Shown here: piece by piece, positions 23,703-33,500 of the stretch
How the letters are laid out: the number at the start of each line of letters is the position of its first letter
How positions within the stretch are numbered: the first letter of the stretch is position 1
DNA from: Streptomyces sp. NBC_00691
GTDB taxonomy: Bacteria > Actinomycetota > Actinomycetes > Streptomycetales > Streptomycetaceae
Length of the DNA: 64,000 nucleotides
Direction: 5' to 3'
NCBI RefSeq assembly: GCF_036226665.1
Contig: NZ_CP109007.1
Location: 5,682,501 to 5,746,500 of the forward strand
The notes under the pieces: model-generated
What the model saw: the letters and a program-made list of their open reading frames with translations, nothing else
Told to the model about the DNA's origin: nothing
The model's database searches: none
Translations under genes and position numbers: made by a program

Positions 23703-24284
23703 CTACCGCAGGCGGGCCATGAGGGCGTGCTCGACCAGAGTGATCAGCGCGCTCTTGGCGTCGGCGCGGTGCCGGGCGTCCGTGGTGATGATGGGGGTGT
23801 CCGGGCCGATCTGGAGGGCCTCGCGGACCTCCTCCGGCTGGTACGGCTGGCTGCCGTCGAAGCCGTTGAGGGCGATGACGAACGGCAGGCCGCTGTTCTC
23901 GAAGTAGTCGACCGCGGGGAAGCAGTCGGCGAGACGGCGGGTGTCGACCAGGACGACGGCGCCGATGGCGCCGCGGACCAGGTCGTCCCACATGAACCAG
24001 AAGCGGTCCTGGCCCGGCGTACCGAAGAGGTACAGGATCAGGTCCTGGTCCAGGGTGATGCGGCCGAAGTCCATGGCGACGGTCGTCGTCGTCTTGTCGC
24101 CGGTGTGCGTGAGGTCGTCGATGCCCGCGGAAGCGGACGTCATGACGGCCTCGGTACGCAGCGGGTTGATCTCCGAGACGGCGCCGACGAACGTGGTCTT
24201 GCCCACGCCGAAGCCACCCGCCACCACGATCTTCGCGCTGGTGGTTGAACGGGCCGCGCCGCCGCTAGAGCTTGCGAAGTCCAC
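23703..24284 (-). CDS. cvnD: conservon GTPase CvnD (first array)
   Basis: A 193-aa small Ras-like GTPase. P-loop GGFGVGKTT at residues 23-31, switch-II-like TPGQDRF at 89-95, NGFD at 140-143 in place of NKxD. GTG start at 24284, overlapping cvnC by 20 nt. In conservons CvnD acts with the membrane kinase-like CvnA, roadblock CvnB and DUF742 CvnC in a complex likened to eukaryotic G-protein signalling. It differs from the second-array copy (28957-29538) only at residues 63, 162 and 193, and the DNA is also nearly identical, pointing to gene conversion or a recent copy event. Confidence 0.93.
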   Translation of the reverse strand: MDFASSSGGAARSTTSAKIVVAGGFGVGKTTFVGAVSEINPLRTEAVMTSASAGIDDLTHTGDKTTTTVAMDFGRITLDQDLILYLFGTPGQDRFWFMWDDLVRGAIGAVVLVDTRRLADCFPAVDYFENSGLPFVIALNGFDGSQPYQPEEVREALQIGPDTPIITTDARHRADAKSALITLVEHALMARLR

Positions 24285-24819
24285 TGAGCACCCTTTCGAG
24301 CAGTGTCACGTCTGGCTGACCGCCGGCGGCCTCGTCGCCGCCCGGCTGGTGGATGGCGACGAGCCCGGCCTCTGCCAGGTCGGCCACGAGGATTCGGGCG
24401 ACGCCGAGGGGAATGGAGAGAAGGGCCGAGATCTCGGCGACCGACTTGATCTCGAAGCACAGCCGGCAGATCCGCTGGTGCTCGGGCAACTGCCCCTGCA
24501 GCCGGGACGGATCGGCCGTCGTGCTGACCAGCGCCTCGATGGCGAGCTGGTAGCGCGGCCGGGTCCGGCCGCCGGTCATCGCGTACGGACGTACCAGCGG
24601 GTTGTGCGAGCCGCCCGAGCTGCTGGAGCCCGCGGCGGACTGGGCGCGCGAGGAGCCCTGCGCACCCGCGGGCTGAGCGTGAGGCTGCCGATAGGGCTGC
24701 GAAACGCCCTGTCTGCTCGGGGTGGAGGGAAAGTTGAACCGGTTCTGCGCGGTCTCGCCGAGCGGTGCCTGGTGCGCGTCATAACCGTTGTACGGGCTTG
24801 AGCCCGGTGGTGTTCCCAC
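24265..24819 (-). CDS. cvnC: conservon DUF742 protein CvnC (first array)
   Basis: A 184-aa protein. I prefer GTG 24819 because GGAGGAGGA lies directly upstream with 7-nt spacing; ATG 24849 in the same frame is the alternative (194 aa). Residues 1-75 are a Pro/Gln/Ser-rich disordered stretch. The DUF742 winged-helix-like domain follows, with LVRPYAMTGGRTRPRYQLAI, LPEHQRICRLCFEIKSVAEI and LGVARILVADLAEAGLVAIH, ending in VTLLERVLSGLRKL. It overlaps cvnD by 20 nt. The N-terminal tail is much longer than in the second-array CvnC. Confidence 0.9.
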   Translation of the reverse strand: MGTPPGSSPYNGYDAHQAPLGETAQNRFNFPSTPSRQGVSQPYRQPHAQPAGAQGSSRAQSAAGSSSSGGSHNPLVRPYAMTGGRTRPRYQLAIEALVSTTADPSRLQGQLPEHQRICRLCFEIKSVAEISALLSIPLGVARILVADLAEAGLVAIHQPGGDEAAGGQPDVTLLERVLSGLRKL

Positions 24820-24911
24820 GTCTCCTCCTCCGACTGCCTCGCGGTCCATGTCCCTTGGAACCGCGCCACCGCACCTTACGGGGCGGTGGCGCGAAACGCA
24901 CTGTCTGTCTG

Positions 24912-25331
24912 TTAGTTGAGAAGACTTCCCTGAAGCTCCGCCCGGAGGTCAGGAGTCAGGACGGTGCCCGCGCGGTCCACGAGGAGTGCCATCTCGTAGC
25001 CCACGAGACCGATGTCGGCCTCGGGGTGAGCGAGCACGGCCAGCGAGGAGCCGTCCGAGATCGACATGATGAAGAGGAAGCCGCGCTCCATCTCCACCAC
25101 GGTCTGATTGACCGCACCACCCTCGAAGATCCGGGACGCGCCCGCGGTCAGCGAGGTCAGTCCGGAGGCGACGGCCGCAAGCTGGTCGGCGCGGTCCCGG
25201 GGGAAACCCTCGGACATCGCCAGCAGGAGTCCGTCGGCGGAGACCACCACCGTGTGCGACACCCCGGGGGTGTTGTCCACGAAGTTGGTGATCAACCAGT
25301 TCAGATTCTGCGCCGCCTGGCTCATGCTCAC
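24912..25331 (-). CDS. cvnB: conservon roadblock/LC7 protein CvnB (first array)
   Basis: A 139-aa roadblock/LC7-fold protein (MglB-like), a likely GTPase-activating or regulatory partner of CvnD. Seen: NLNWLITNFVDNTPGVSHTV, VVSADGLLLAMSEG and the helix DRADQLAAVASGLTSLTAGA. GTG 25331 sits 1 nt past the cvnA stop with AGGAG at 7 nt; an ATG two codons later is too far from that site. It is about 93% identical to the second-array CvnB. A 92-bp gap separates it from cvnC. Confidence 0.93.
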   Translation of the reverse strand: MSMSQAAQNLNWLITNFVDNTPGVSHTVVVSADGLLLAMSEGFPRDRADQLAAVASGLTSLTAGASRIFEGGAVNQTVVEMERGFLFIMSISDGSSLAVLAHPEADIGLVGYEMALLVDRAGTVLTPDLRAELQGSLLN

Positions 25332-25332
25332 A

Positions 25333-28300
25333 CTAACGCTCCTGGTTGTAGGTACTGCCCGGGCCGAGGCCCGATCCGTTCGTGTCCGTTCCCGCGCTGC
25401 GTCCCTGCTGGACGCCGCGGCGCAGGTTGCTCAACCTGCCCCGCACGTCCTCGGGTGCGCGGGAGACCTGGGGGCCGCCCTGCGGGGTCTGCTCCGCCGT
25501 GCCCTCGACCAGGTTGGCCTTCGGGACCCGGCGGGGGAGACCGGACGAGGTGACCCCGCCCGCCTTCGGGTCCTTGAGCTTCCCGGCCCGCTGCCAGCGC
25601 TCGTCGTTGGTCGAGCGCCATTCGTCGGTGGGGTCGGCGTCGTTCTGCTGCTGCTCCTGCGCCGGCTGCGCGGGCTTCGCCTGCTGCGGTGCCTGCTGCT
25701 GCGGCGCCTGCTGGGTCGGCGAGGCGACGCTGCCGCGGCGCGGCAGTCCGGCGTCGGTCAGCGCGTGACCGGCGTCCGGGGCGGCACTCGGGGTCGGACC
25801 CGGACGGTCGAAGCCTACGCGCTCGTGGGCCTGTTCGGGAGCGCTCGGAGCAGATTCCGATTCCGCTCCGAACGGCTGCTGGTAGCCGCCCTGGTAAGCG
25901 CTCTGATCCTGCCAGTCTCCCTGGTGGGACTGGGTTTCGAACGCATTGCCGTACTGCTGGTGTTCGGTTCCCGGGGTCTCGTACGAAGCTTCCGCATAGC
26001 CCTGCTGCGGGTACGCCTCGTAGCCCTGCTGCGGGTACGCGTAGCCGTCCTGCTGCTGCGGGAAACCGGCCGCGTACTCCTGGCCGTATCCCTGCGACTG
26101 CTGGGGCTGCTGCTGTCCGTACTCCTGCGCCGGGGCGTACTGCTCGGCGGGGTAGTCCTGCCCCTGCCGGCCGTACTCCTGACCCTGGCCGTACTCCTGG
26201 CCCTGCTGCCCGTACTCCTCCGGCTGCTCCGCCTCGTCGCGGAAGAGCGGCCGGTCGTCACCCTGCGCCTGGGCCTCCAGGGCGGCACGCCGCCCCTCGC
26301 GCTTCAGCGAGCGGTCGACCGGGTCGAGCTGACGCTCCTCATCGACCGGCTGGTCGTAGCGCGAGTCGTCGAAGCCGAGGTCGGCGGCGGTCAGCATCGG
26401 CTGCTGCTGCGGCGGGGCGCTCTCGAAGGCGTTCTGCTGCGGCTGCTGCTGCTGCGGAATGATCTGCGAGACCGTGAAGTCGTCCTGGAGCGGCTGCTCG
26501 CCACCGCCACCGTGCGTGATCGCGTCCGGCAGCATGACCAGCGAGGTCGTACCGGCCTGCTCGCCCGAGGGGCGCAGCTGGACCCGGATGCCGTGGCGGT
26601 CGGCGAGCCGGCCGACCACGAAGAGGCCCATGCGCTGCGAGACGGCCGCGTCGACGGTCGGCGGGTTGGCCAGCTTGTGGTTGATGTCCGCGAAGTCCTC
26701 GGCGGTGAGGCCGATGCCCTTGTCGTGGATCTCGACCATCACACGGCCGTCGGGGAGACGGGTCGCGGTGACGCGGACCTTGGTCTGCGGGGAGGAGAAC
26801 GTGGTGGCGTTCTCCAGGAGCTCGGCGAGGAGGTGCACGAGGTCGGTCACGGCCTGGCCGTGGATCTCGGCCTCCGGCACGCCGGCCAGCTCGATGCGCT
26901 CGTACTGCTCCACCTCGGAGGAGGCGGCCCGCATGACGTCGACCAGCGGGACCGGCTGGTCCCAGCGGCGGCCCGGCTCCTCGCCGGCGAGGACGAGGAG
27001 GTTCTCGCCGTTGCGGCGCATACGGGTCGCCAGGTGGTCCAGGCGGAAGAGGTTCTCCAGCTGGTCCGGGTCGGCCTCGTTGTTCTCCAGGTCGGTGATG
27101 AGGGTCAGCTGGCCCTCGATCAGCGACTGGTTGCGGCGCGAGAGGTTGGTGAAGATCGCGTTGACGTTGCCCCGGAGCATGGCCTGCTCGGCGGCGAGCC
27201 GGACGGCCTCGCGGTGGACCTGGTCGAAGGCGCGGGCGACCTCGCCGATCTCGTCCTGCGTGTCGATCGGGATCGGCTGCACGCGGGTGTCGACGCGGCC
27301 GGGCTCGGTACGGGACAGCTGGTCGACCAGCATCGGCAGACGCTGCTCGGCGATGCCGAAGGCGGCGGTGCGCAGCTGCTGCATCGCGCGGCTCATCTGG
27401 CGGGCCATCATCCCGGCGAGGATGAAGGCGGCGAGGAGGGCGATGACGACGATGCCACCGTTGACCCAGGCGTCCGTCTTGGCCTCGTCGGAGATCTTGA
27501 TCGCCTCGGCCACGGCCTTGTCGACCAGGGCCTTCTCGACCTCGCTGTAGCCGTCGAACTTGGCGGTGGCGACGGCCATCCAGCTGTCGGCGGTGATGCC
27601 CTTGGTCTTGAGGGCGGCGAGGGCCTCGGGGTTCTTGGCGCTGCCGATCTGGCCGGCGACACCGGAGAAGACCGAGCCGTCCTTGCCCTTGGGCAGGTCG
27701 AGGCCGGCGGCCTGCATCTCCTTGGCGCCCTCGGTCGCCTTGGTCTTCATGACCTTCTTGAGCAGTTCGACGTCCTCGGGCAGACCACCGGAGGAGAACT
27801 CGCCGAGGGCGATCTGTTCCAGGTAGTTGTACGAGTTGAACGCCACGGACTGCTGGGCGAAGACGCCTTCGGCGCGGCTGGGCCGGACCAGGAGCTGGGT
27901 GCCGATGGAGCGCTGGAGGGACTCCGCGCCCTTGGCCAGCTGGACGGCGTAGACGCTGCGGCCGTAGGTGGTGATGTTGCCGGTGCCGAGGCCGAGCTCG
28001 TTGGAGAACTCGGTCAGGTAGTGCTGGACCCCGGTGTAGCCACGCTGGGTGTCGACCGGGTCGAGACCGCCGGTGTACGCGATCTCGCGCAGCGCGGTGA
28101 GCTTCGGCTCCTCGTCCCGGAAGAGGTTCAGCCGGCGCTCCAGGCCCTGGCCCGAGGGCAGGTTCTTGGCGGCCTCGTCGAACTTCAGCTTGGCGGCGTC
28201 GGTCGCGGCGTACGCCTTCGTGACCTCGTCGCTCTTGCGGTCCTCGCGGGTCCTCACCCTCAGGAGCGGAGCCGCGGTGAGGTCGCGCTCGTTGAGGAGG

Positions 28301-28617
28301 GCGGTGCTGTACTCCGAGGCGGCGCGCACGATGAGTGCCGTCTTCTCGGCGTCCTGCGCCTCCTGCCAGGTGTCGATCGATCCCTTGACCTGGAAGCCGC
28401 CCATGACGAGGCCGACCAGCACGGGTATGCAGAGGATCGCGTTCAGCCTGGTGGGAACCCGCCAGTTGCGGGGCGAGAGCTTGCTGGAGCTTCCCGGGGC
28501 GGGGGCCACGTCGGGCTGCGTCACGGGCACGTCCGCGGGCGACATCGCCGTGCGCGACGGCGGGGTGAAGTTGCCCCGTGTCTCCTGCTCCGCGGAGCTT
28601 TCCTTGCTGCGCCTCAC
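25333..28617 (-). CDS. cvnA: conservon sensor histidine-kinase-like protein CvnA (first array)
   Basis: A 1094-aa membrane protein. Helix 1 lies near residues 58-76, then an extracytoplasmic NIT-type sensor domain, with helix 2 near 388-406 (NGGIVVIALLAAFILAG). A HAMP follows to about 470, then LDHLATRMRRNGENLLVLAG as dimerisation/phosphoacceptor-like helix. The HATPase domain has N-box LLAELLENATTF (about 600), G1 HDKGIGL (about 630) and G2 MGLFVVGRL (about 662). The last 390 residues are disordered, with many Gln-Gln and Tyr-rich segments (YAYPQQGYEAYPQQGYAE). No response regulator is linked, as is normal for conservons. GTG start at 28617. Confidence 0.93.
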   Translation of the reverse strand: MRRSKESSAEQETRGNFTPPSRTAMSPADVPVTQPDVAPAPGSSSKLSPRNWRVPTRLNAILCIPVLVGLVMGGFQVKGSIDTWQEAQDAEKTALIVRAASEYSTALLNERDLTAAPLLRVRTREDRKSDEVTKAYAATDAAKLKFDEAAKNLPSGQGLERRLNLFRDEEPKLTALREIAYTGGLDPVDTQRGYTGVQHYLTEFSNELGLGTGNITTYGRSVYAVQLAKGAESLQRSIGTQLLVRPSRAEGVFAQQSVAFNSYNYLEQIALGEFSSGGLPEDVELLKKVMKTKATEGAKEMQAAGLDLPKGKDGSVFSGVAGQIGSAKNPEALAALKTKGITADSWMAVATAKFDGYSEVEKALVDKAVAEAIKISDEAKTDAWVNGGIVVIALLAAFILAGMMARQMSRAMQQLRTAAFGIAEQRLPMLVDQLSRTEPGRVDTRVQPIPIDTQDEIGEVARAFDQVHREAVRLAAEQAMLRGNVNAIFTNLSRRNQSLIEGQLTLITDLENNEADPDQLENLFRLDHLATRMRRNGENLLVLAGEEPGRRWDQPVPLVDVMRAASSEVEQYERIELAGVPEAEIHGQAVTDLVHLLAELLENATTFSSPQTKVRVTATRLPDGRVMVEIHDKGIGLTAEDFADINHKLANPPTVDAAVSQRMGLFVVGRLADRHGIRVQLRPSGEQAGTTSLVMLPDAITHGGGGEQPLQDDFTVSQIIPQQQQPQQNAFESAPPQQQPMLTAADLGFDDSRYDQPVDEERQLDPVDRSLKREGRRAALEAQAQGDDRPLFRDEAEQPEEYGQQGQEYGQGQEYGRQGQDYPAEQYAPAQEYGQQQPQQSQGYGQEYAAGFPQQQDGYAYPQQGYEAYPQQGYAEASYETPGTEHQQYGNAFETQSHQGDWQDQSAYQGGYQQPFGAESESAPSAPEQAHERVGFDRPGPTPSAAPDAGHALTDAGLPRRGSVASPTQQAPQQQAPQQAKPAQPAQEQQQNDADPTDEWRSTNDERWQRAGKLKDPKAGGVTSSGLPRRVPKANLVEGTAEQTPQGGPQVSRAPEDVRGRLSNLRRGVQQGRSAGTDTNGSGLGPGSTYNQER

Positions 28618-28785
28618 TCGACCAACAACCTCTCGGCGTCGGCACCTACGTTGTGCCGGTGTTTCGTTCAGGGCCGTACTACTCGGGAGTTCATGAATTG
28701 CAGCACGTGAAGGGGGTCGGTTCCAAACAGTGGGATGCGGCCGGTTTCACGGGCCCGAGCCTCGTATAAAACGGGCATAAAGAGC
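28618..28785. other. intergenic region upstream of the first conservon
   Basis: No gene seen. This 168-bp AT-richer stretch should hold the cvnA promoter reading leftward. AGAGG at 28629-28633 stands 11 nt before the GTG start. No convincing -35/-10 pair could be assigned. Confidence 0.4.
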
Positions 28786-28809
28786 GAGCCCCGTCAAAAG
28801 ACGGGGCTC
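28786..28809 (-). terminator. terminator of the second conservon
   Basis: GAGCCCCGTC (28786-28795), AAAA loop (TTTT on the minus strand), GACGGGGCTC (28800-28809). On the minus strand it is followed by GCTCTTTAT. It lies about 150 bp beyond the second cvnD and separates the two arrays. Confidence 0.85.
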
Positions 28810-28956
28810 AGGTGAGCGCAGCGACACCGATCGGATGCGTCGGGTGTCCGAGGCGCCCCAATTCTCTGTCGAAATGTTATGAACGCGCGGGCGGTCGTGT
28901 CGAACGACACAGACCGCCCCTGGCGGTGGCATATGACCGCCGCTCCGGTCGTCGGA

Positions 28957-29538
28957 CTACTTGAGCCGGGCCATGAGGGCGTGCTCGACCAGAGTGATCA
29001 GCGCGCTCTTGGCGTCGGCGCGGTGCCGGGCGTCCGTGGTGATGATCGGGGTGCCGGGACCGATCTGGAGGGCCTCGCGGACCTCCTCCGGCTGGTACGG
29101 CTGGCTGCCGTCGAAGCCGTTGAGGGCGATGACGAACGGCAGGCCGCTGTTCTCGAAGTAGTCGACCGCCGGGAAGCAGTCGGCGAGACGGCGGGTGTCG
29201 ACGAGCACCACGGCGCCGATGGCGCCGCGGACCAGGTCGTCCCACATGAACCAGAAGCGGTCCTGACCGGGCGTACCGAAGAGGTACAGGATCAGGTCCT
29301 GGTCCAGGGTGATGCGGCCGAAGTCCATGGCGACGGTCGTCGTCGTCTTGCCACCGGTGTGCGTGAGGTCGTCGATGCCCGCGGAAGCGGACGTCATGAC
29401 GGCCTCGGTACGCAGCGGGTTGATCTCGGACACGGCGCCGACGAACGTGGTCTTGCCCACGCCGAAGCCACCCGCCACCACGATCTTCGCGCTGGTGGTC
29501 GACCGGGCCGCACCGCCGCTAGAGCTTGCGAAGTCCAC
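28957..29538 (-). CDS. cvnD: conservon GTPase CvnD (second array)
   Basis: A 193-aa GTPase with the same motifs as the first-array copy: GGFGVGKTT, TPGQDRF, NGFD. Differences are Gly for Asp at 63 and 162, and Lys for Arg at 193. Near identity of the DNA, including synonymous positions, contrasts with strong divergence of the CvnA proteins of the two arrays. Either GTPase could therefore probably couple to both receptors. Overlaps cvnC by 20 nt. Confidence 0.93.
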   Translation of the reverse strand: MDFASSSGGAARSTTSAKIVVAGGFGVGKTTFVGAVSEINPLRTEAVMTSASAGIDDLTHTGGKTTTTVAMDFGRITLDQDLILYLFGTPGQDRFWFMWDDLVRGAIGAVVLVDTRRLADCFPAVDYFENSGLPFVIALNGFDGSQPYQPEEVREALQIGPGTPIITTDARHRADAKSALITLVEHALMARLK

Positions 29539-29923
29539 TGAGCACCCTTTCGAGCAGAGTCACGTCCGGCGTGCCGCCGGTCTCTCCGTTGCCCGGCTGG
29601 TGGATCGCCACCATGCCGGCCTCCGCCAGGTCGGCGACGAGGATGCGGGCGACGCCGAGGGGCATCGACAGCAGCGCCGACACCTCGGCCACCGACTTGA
29701 CCTCACGGCACAGGTGGCAGATCCGCTGGTGTTCCGGGAGGAGCGTGGCGAGATGCGCCGGGTCGGCCGTGGTGCTGACCAGCGCCTCGATGGCGAGCTG
29801 GTAGCGCGGCCGGGTCCGGCCGCCGGTCATCGCGTACGGACGCACCAGCGGCTGGTCGCCCTCATGTCCGTACTCGTCGACTGAGGCGCCGTACGGATCG
29901 TGAGAGGCGGGGGGCGGGGTCAT
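29519..29923 (-). CDS. cvnC: conservon DUF742 protein CvnC (second array)
   Basis: A 134-aa DUF742 protein with GGAGG six bases before its ATG. The N-terminal tail is only about 28 residues (MTPPPASHDPYGASVDEYG), against about 75 in the first array. The core repeats LVRPYAMTGGRTRPRYQLAI, LPEHQRICHLCREVKSVAEV and LGVARILVADLAEAGMVAIH. The end VTLLERVLSGLRKL is shared exactly with the first copy and overlaps cvnD. A 159-bp gap without a gene precedes it. Confidence 0.92.
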   Translation of the reverse strand: MTPPPASHDPYGASVDEYGHEGDQPLVRPYAMTGGRTRPRYQLAIEALVSTTADPAHLATLLPEHQRICHLCREVKSVAEVSALLSMPLGVARILVADLAEAGMVAIHQPGNGETGGTPDVTLLERVLSGLRKL

Positions 29924-30082
29924 GAATCCTCCGGGCGTGACAGCAAACCTTCTGCCGTCTGATGGGGCCGGTGGGGGGCCGGGTGGGGCGGCCGGACGGA
30001 TAACGGTGCCAGGGCGGTACGGAGGGGCGTACCGCCCTGTCGATCGGTCGTGCGGTGGGGTCCGGTCCGGAAAGCGAACCGG

Positions 30083-30505
30083 CTAGTGGAGCAGGCTTCC
30101 CTGGAGCTCCGCGCGGAGATCCGGGGTGAGGACGCTGCCGGCCCGGTCGACCAGCAGCGTCATCTCGTAGCCCACGAGGCCGATGTCGCACTCGGGGTGT
30201 GCGAGCACGGCCAGCGAGGAACCGTCGGAGACCGACATGAGGAAGAGGAAGCCGCGCTCCATCTCCACCACGGTCTGCGCGACGGGGCCCCCCTCGAAGA
30301 TCCGGGAAGCACCCGCGGTCAGCGAGGTCAGTCCGGACGCGACCGCCGCCAGCTGGTCGGCACGGTCGCGGGGGAATCCTTCGGACATGGCCAGCAGGAG
30401 TCCGTCGGCGGAGACCACCACCGTGTGGGACACCCCAGGGGTGTTGTCCACGAAGTTGGTGATCAACCAGTTCAGATTCTGCGCCGCCTGGCTCATCGCG
30501 TTCAA
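30083..30505 (-). CDS. cvnB: conservon roadblock/LC7 protein CvnB (second array)
   Basis: A 140-aa roadblock protein. The start is set by AGGAG at 30512-30516: a TTG at 30505, immediately after the cvnA stop, has 6-nt spacing, while ATG 30496 is 15 nt away. The core differs from the first-array protein at about ten positions, for example GGPVAQTV for GGAVNQTV and Cys for Ala in HPECDIGLVG. Confidence 0.92.
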   Translation of the reverse strand: MNAMSQAAQNLNWLITNFVDNTPGVSHTVVVSADGLLLAMSEGFPRDRADQLAAVASGLTSLTAGASRIFEGGPVAQTVVEMERGFLFLMSVSDGSSLAVLAHPECDIGLVGYEMTLLVDRAGSVLTPDLRAELQGSLLH

Positions 30506-33500
30506 CTAACGCTCCTGCTGATGGTTCGGACCGAGGTGGTGATTACCCGTGGTCGAGTTACCTGCCTGACGGCCCTGCTGGATACCGCGGCGCAGATTGG
30601 TCAGCCGGCCGCGGACGTCATCGGGTGCACGCGAGACCTGGGGGCCGGCGCTGTGCGCCTGCTCCTGTGCGGTCCCGGGTACGAGGTTGGCCTTCGGCAC
30701 ACGCCGGGGAAGGCCTGAGGTGGTGACACCGCCGGCCGCGGGCTTGCGCACCCGCTCGGCCTGGCGCACCAGCTCGTCGTTGGGCGAGGTCCGCCAGGCG
30801 GCCCCGCCGTTCTGGCGGCCGTCGGCCGGGTCACCGGCCGGGCGCTGCCCCGGAGCGGGCTGCTGCGGCGCGACCGGGGGCTGCGCCTGCTGCTGCGCCT
30901 GCTGGGCCTGCTGCTGAGCCTGCTCCTGGTGGAACCAGTTGGTCTCGAGCGTGTCGTACAGCGGCGTACGGCCGTCGCCGGCGCCCGCCGGCGGCAGCGC
31001 CTCGGGACGCCGCGGCTGCTGGAGCTGCGGCTGCTGACCCTGTGGCTGCTGCCCCTGCGGCTGACGCTGCTGGGGCTGGACCGGCTCCGGGCGCGGGGCG
31101 CCGAAGTCGCCGTTGCCACCGCCGGTCCGCTGACGCGGGGCCGGCGGCTGCTGTGCCTGCTGCTGTGCCTGCGGTACGAAGGGCTGCCGGCCGAACTGCT
31201 GCTGCTGGCCGCCCTGGTAACCCTGCCCCTGCGGGGCCTGCTGCGGGCCGTCGAAGTCGGGACGCGCGAACTGACCGGTGGAACCGGGGCCCTGCGGGGC
31301 ACCGAAGTCGGGGCGCGGGAACTGCGCCGTCGACGCCGGGTCCTGGACACCGCCCTGGTACACCTGCGGCGCCTGCTGCTGCGGGACCTGCTGCGGGCTG
31401 TTGAAGTCGGGCCGCGCGAACTGGCCGGTGGAACCGGGACCCTGGGGAGCCGGCGCCGCGAACGAGCCGGTCGTCTCCGGGTCCTCGTGACCCCGCGGGG
31501 AGTCCAGCGGGGACATCTCCTGCTGCGGGCGGGGCACCGGCTGCCGGCCCTGCTCGTTGCCCCAGCTCGCCCCCTGCGGACGCTGCTGCTGGGGGTTGCC
31601 CCCGGGCAGCTCGGCGCGCGGGAACTCGTATCCACCGGTCTGCTGGGCACCCTGACCCTGACCCTGCGGTGCGTGCTGCGGCGCGCCGGGTCCGGCCTGC
31701 GGGGAGCCCTGGCTGCCCCACACGTCCGTACGGGACGGGATGGCGCTCGCGGCGCCGCCGATGAGACCGCCACCGGGGCCCGGCCGCAGCGGGTCGCCGC
31801 TCTGCGGGGCCTGGGGGCCCTGCGGAAGCTGACCGGTCCGGTCGAGCGAGGCGTTCTGCGGCTGCGGGGTACGGGACTGCGGGCCACCGGCGAGCGGCGC
31901 GCCGTCACGGGCGGGCAGCGCGGCCCGGGGACCGCCCGTACCGACCTGGCCGCGCGGAGCGCCGCCGCCGAGCAGGCCGCCCGACGACGACGGGGCGCCA
32001 CCCTGGCCCGGACGTCCGCCGGGACCACCGGCCGCGCCGGGACCGGCGGGGAGCCGGCCGCCCGGGGCGGAGGCGCCGGGCGGCATCGCGCCCTGGCCAC
32101 CGGCACCCGGCTTGGGCATCGGCTTCTTGCCGCCCTGGGCGACGTCGACCGGCAGCATGACGAGCGCGGTGGTGCCGCCCGAGTCGGAGGGGCGCAGCTG
32201 GATGCGGATGCCGTGTCGCAGGGACAGGCGGCCGACCACGAAGAGACCCATGCGGCGGGAGACGGAGACGTCCACGGTGGGCGGCGAGGCGAGCCGCTCG
32301 TTGATCGCGGCGAGGTCCTCGGGGGAGAGGCCGATGCCGGTGTCGTGGATCTCGACGAGCACCCGGCCGTCGGGCAGGGCGTGACCGGTGACCCGGACCT
32401 TCGTCTGCGGCGAGGAGAACGAGGTGGCGTTCTCGAGCAGCTCGGCGAGGAGGTGGACGAGGTCGTTGACGACCCGGCCGGCGACCTCGGTCGCGGGCAC
32501 CGAGGCGAGTTCGATGCGCTCGTACTGCTCCACCTCGGAGGCGGCGGCACGGAGCACGTCGACCAGCGGGACCGGGCGGGTCCAGCGGCGGCCGGGCTCC
32601 TCGCCGGCGAGGACGAGGAGGTTCTCACCGTTACGGCGCATACGCGTCGCGAGGTGGTCGAGCTTGAAGAGCGAGGACAGCTGGTCCGGGTCGGCCTCGC
32701 GCGACTCCAGCTCGGAGATGAGCGAGAGCTGACGCTGGATGAGGCCCTGGGAACGGCGCGAGAGGTTGGTGAACATCGCGTTGACGTTGCCCCGGAGGAG
32801 GGCCTGTTCGGCGGCGAGTCGGACGGCCTCGCGGTGCACGTCGTCGAAGGCCGCGGCCACCTGGCCGATCTCGTCCCGGGAGTGCACACCGACGGACTCG
32901 ACGGAGGTGTCGACGTCCTGCGGGTCGGACTCGGAGAGCTGCTTGACGAGCTCGGGCAGACGTTCCTGGGCGACCTTGGTCGCGGTGTCCTGGAGCCGGC
33001 GCAGCGAGCGGATCATGGACCGGGCCACGACGAAGGCGCCGATGAGCGAGACGCCGAGGACGAGGAGGATCAGCGCACCGTTGACGATGGCGTCCCGCTG
33101 CGACTCCTGGCGGAGCTCACGGGCCAGGGTCTCCATGTCGCCGAGCAGACCGCGCTCGATGCGGTTCATGGTGGCGATCTTGGTGCCGTACTCGTCGGTG
33201 AAGTTGAGGTGACCGCGCCGGACGCCGGTCTTCATGGCGTTGTCCATGTTGAGGACACGCTCGGCGTACTTCTCGGCGGCGGTGATCGACGGGTTGCCGG
33301 AGTTCAGGGACGCGGTCCGCTCGTTGGCGTCGCCACCGGTCGACTCGTAGATCGCCTGGAAGGACTGGAGCTCGCGGCCCTCGGAGTTGAGCGCGGCCTC
33401 ACCGTAGAGGCGGTCACCCTGCTGGATGTCGCCGGCGGTCCGGTCGCTCGGCGGCAGCGCCGCGGCGATGATCGCCTGCTGGATGGAGGCGTACTCCTTG

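Noticed and set aside
25108..28710. 1200-aa plus-strand open frame across the first conservon
   Set aside because: Antisense shadow of cvnA; Leu/Arg/Val-rich with no recognisable domain.
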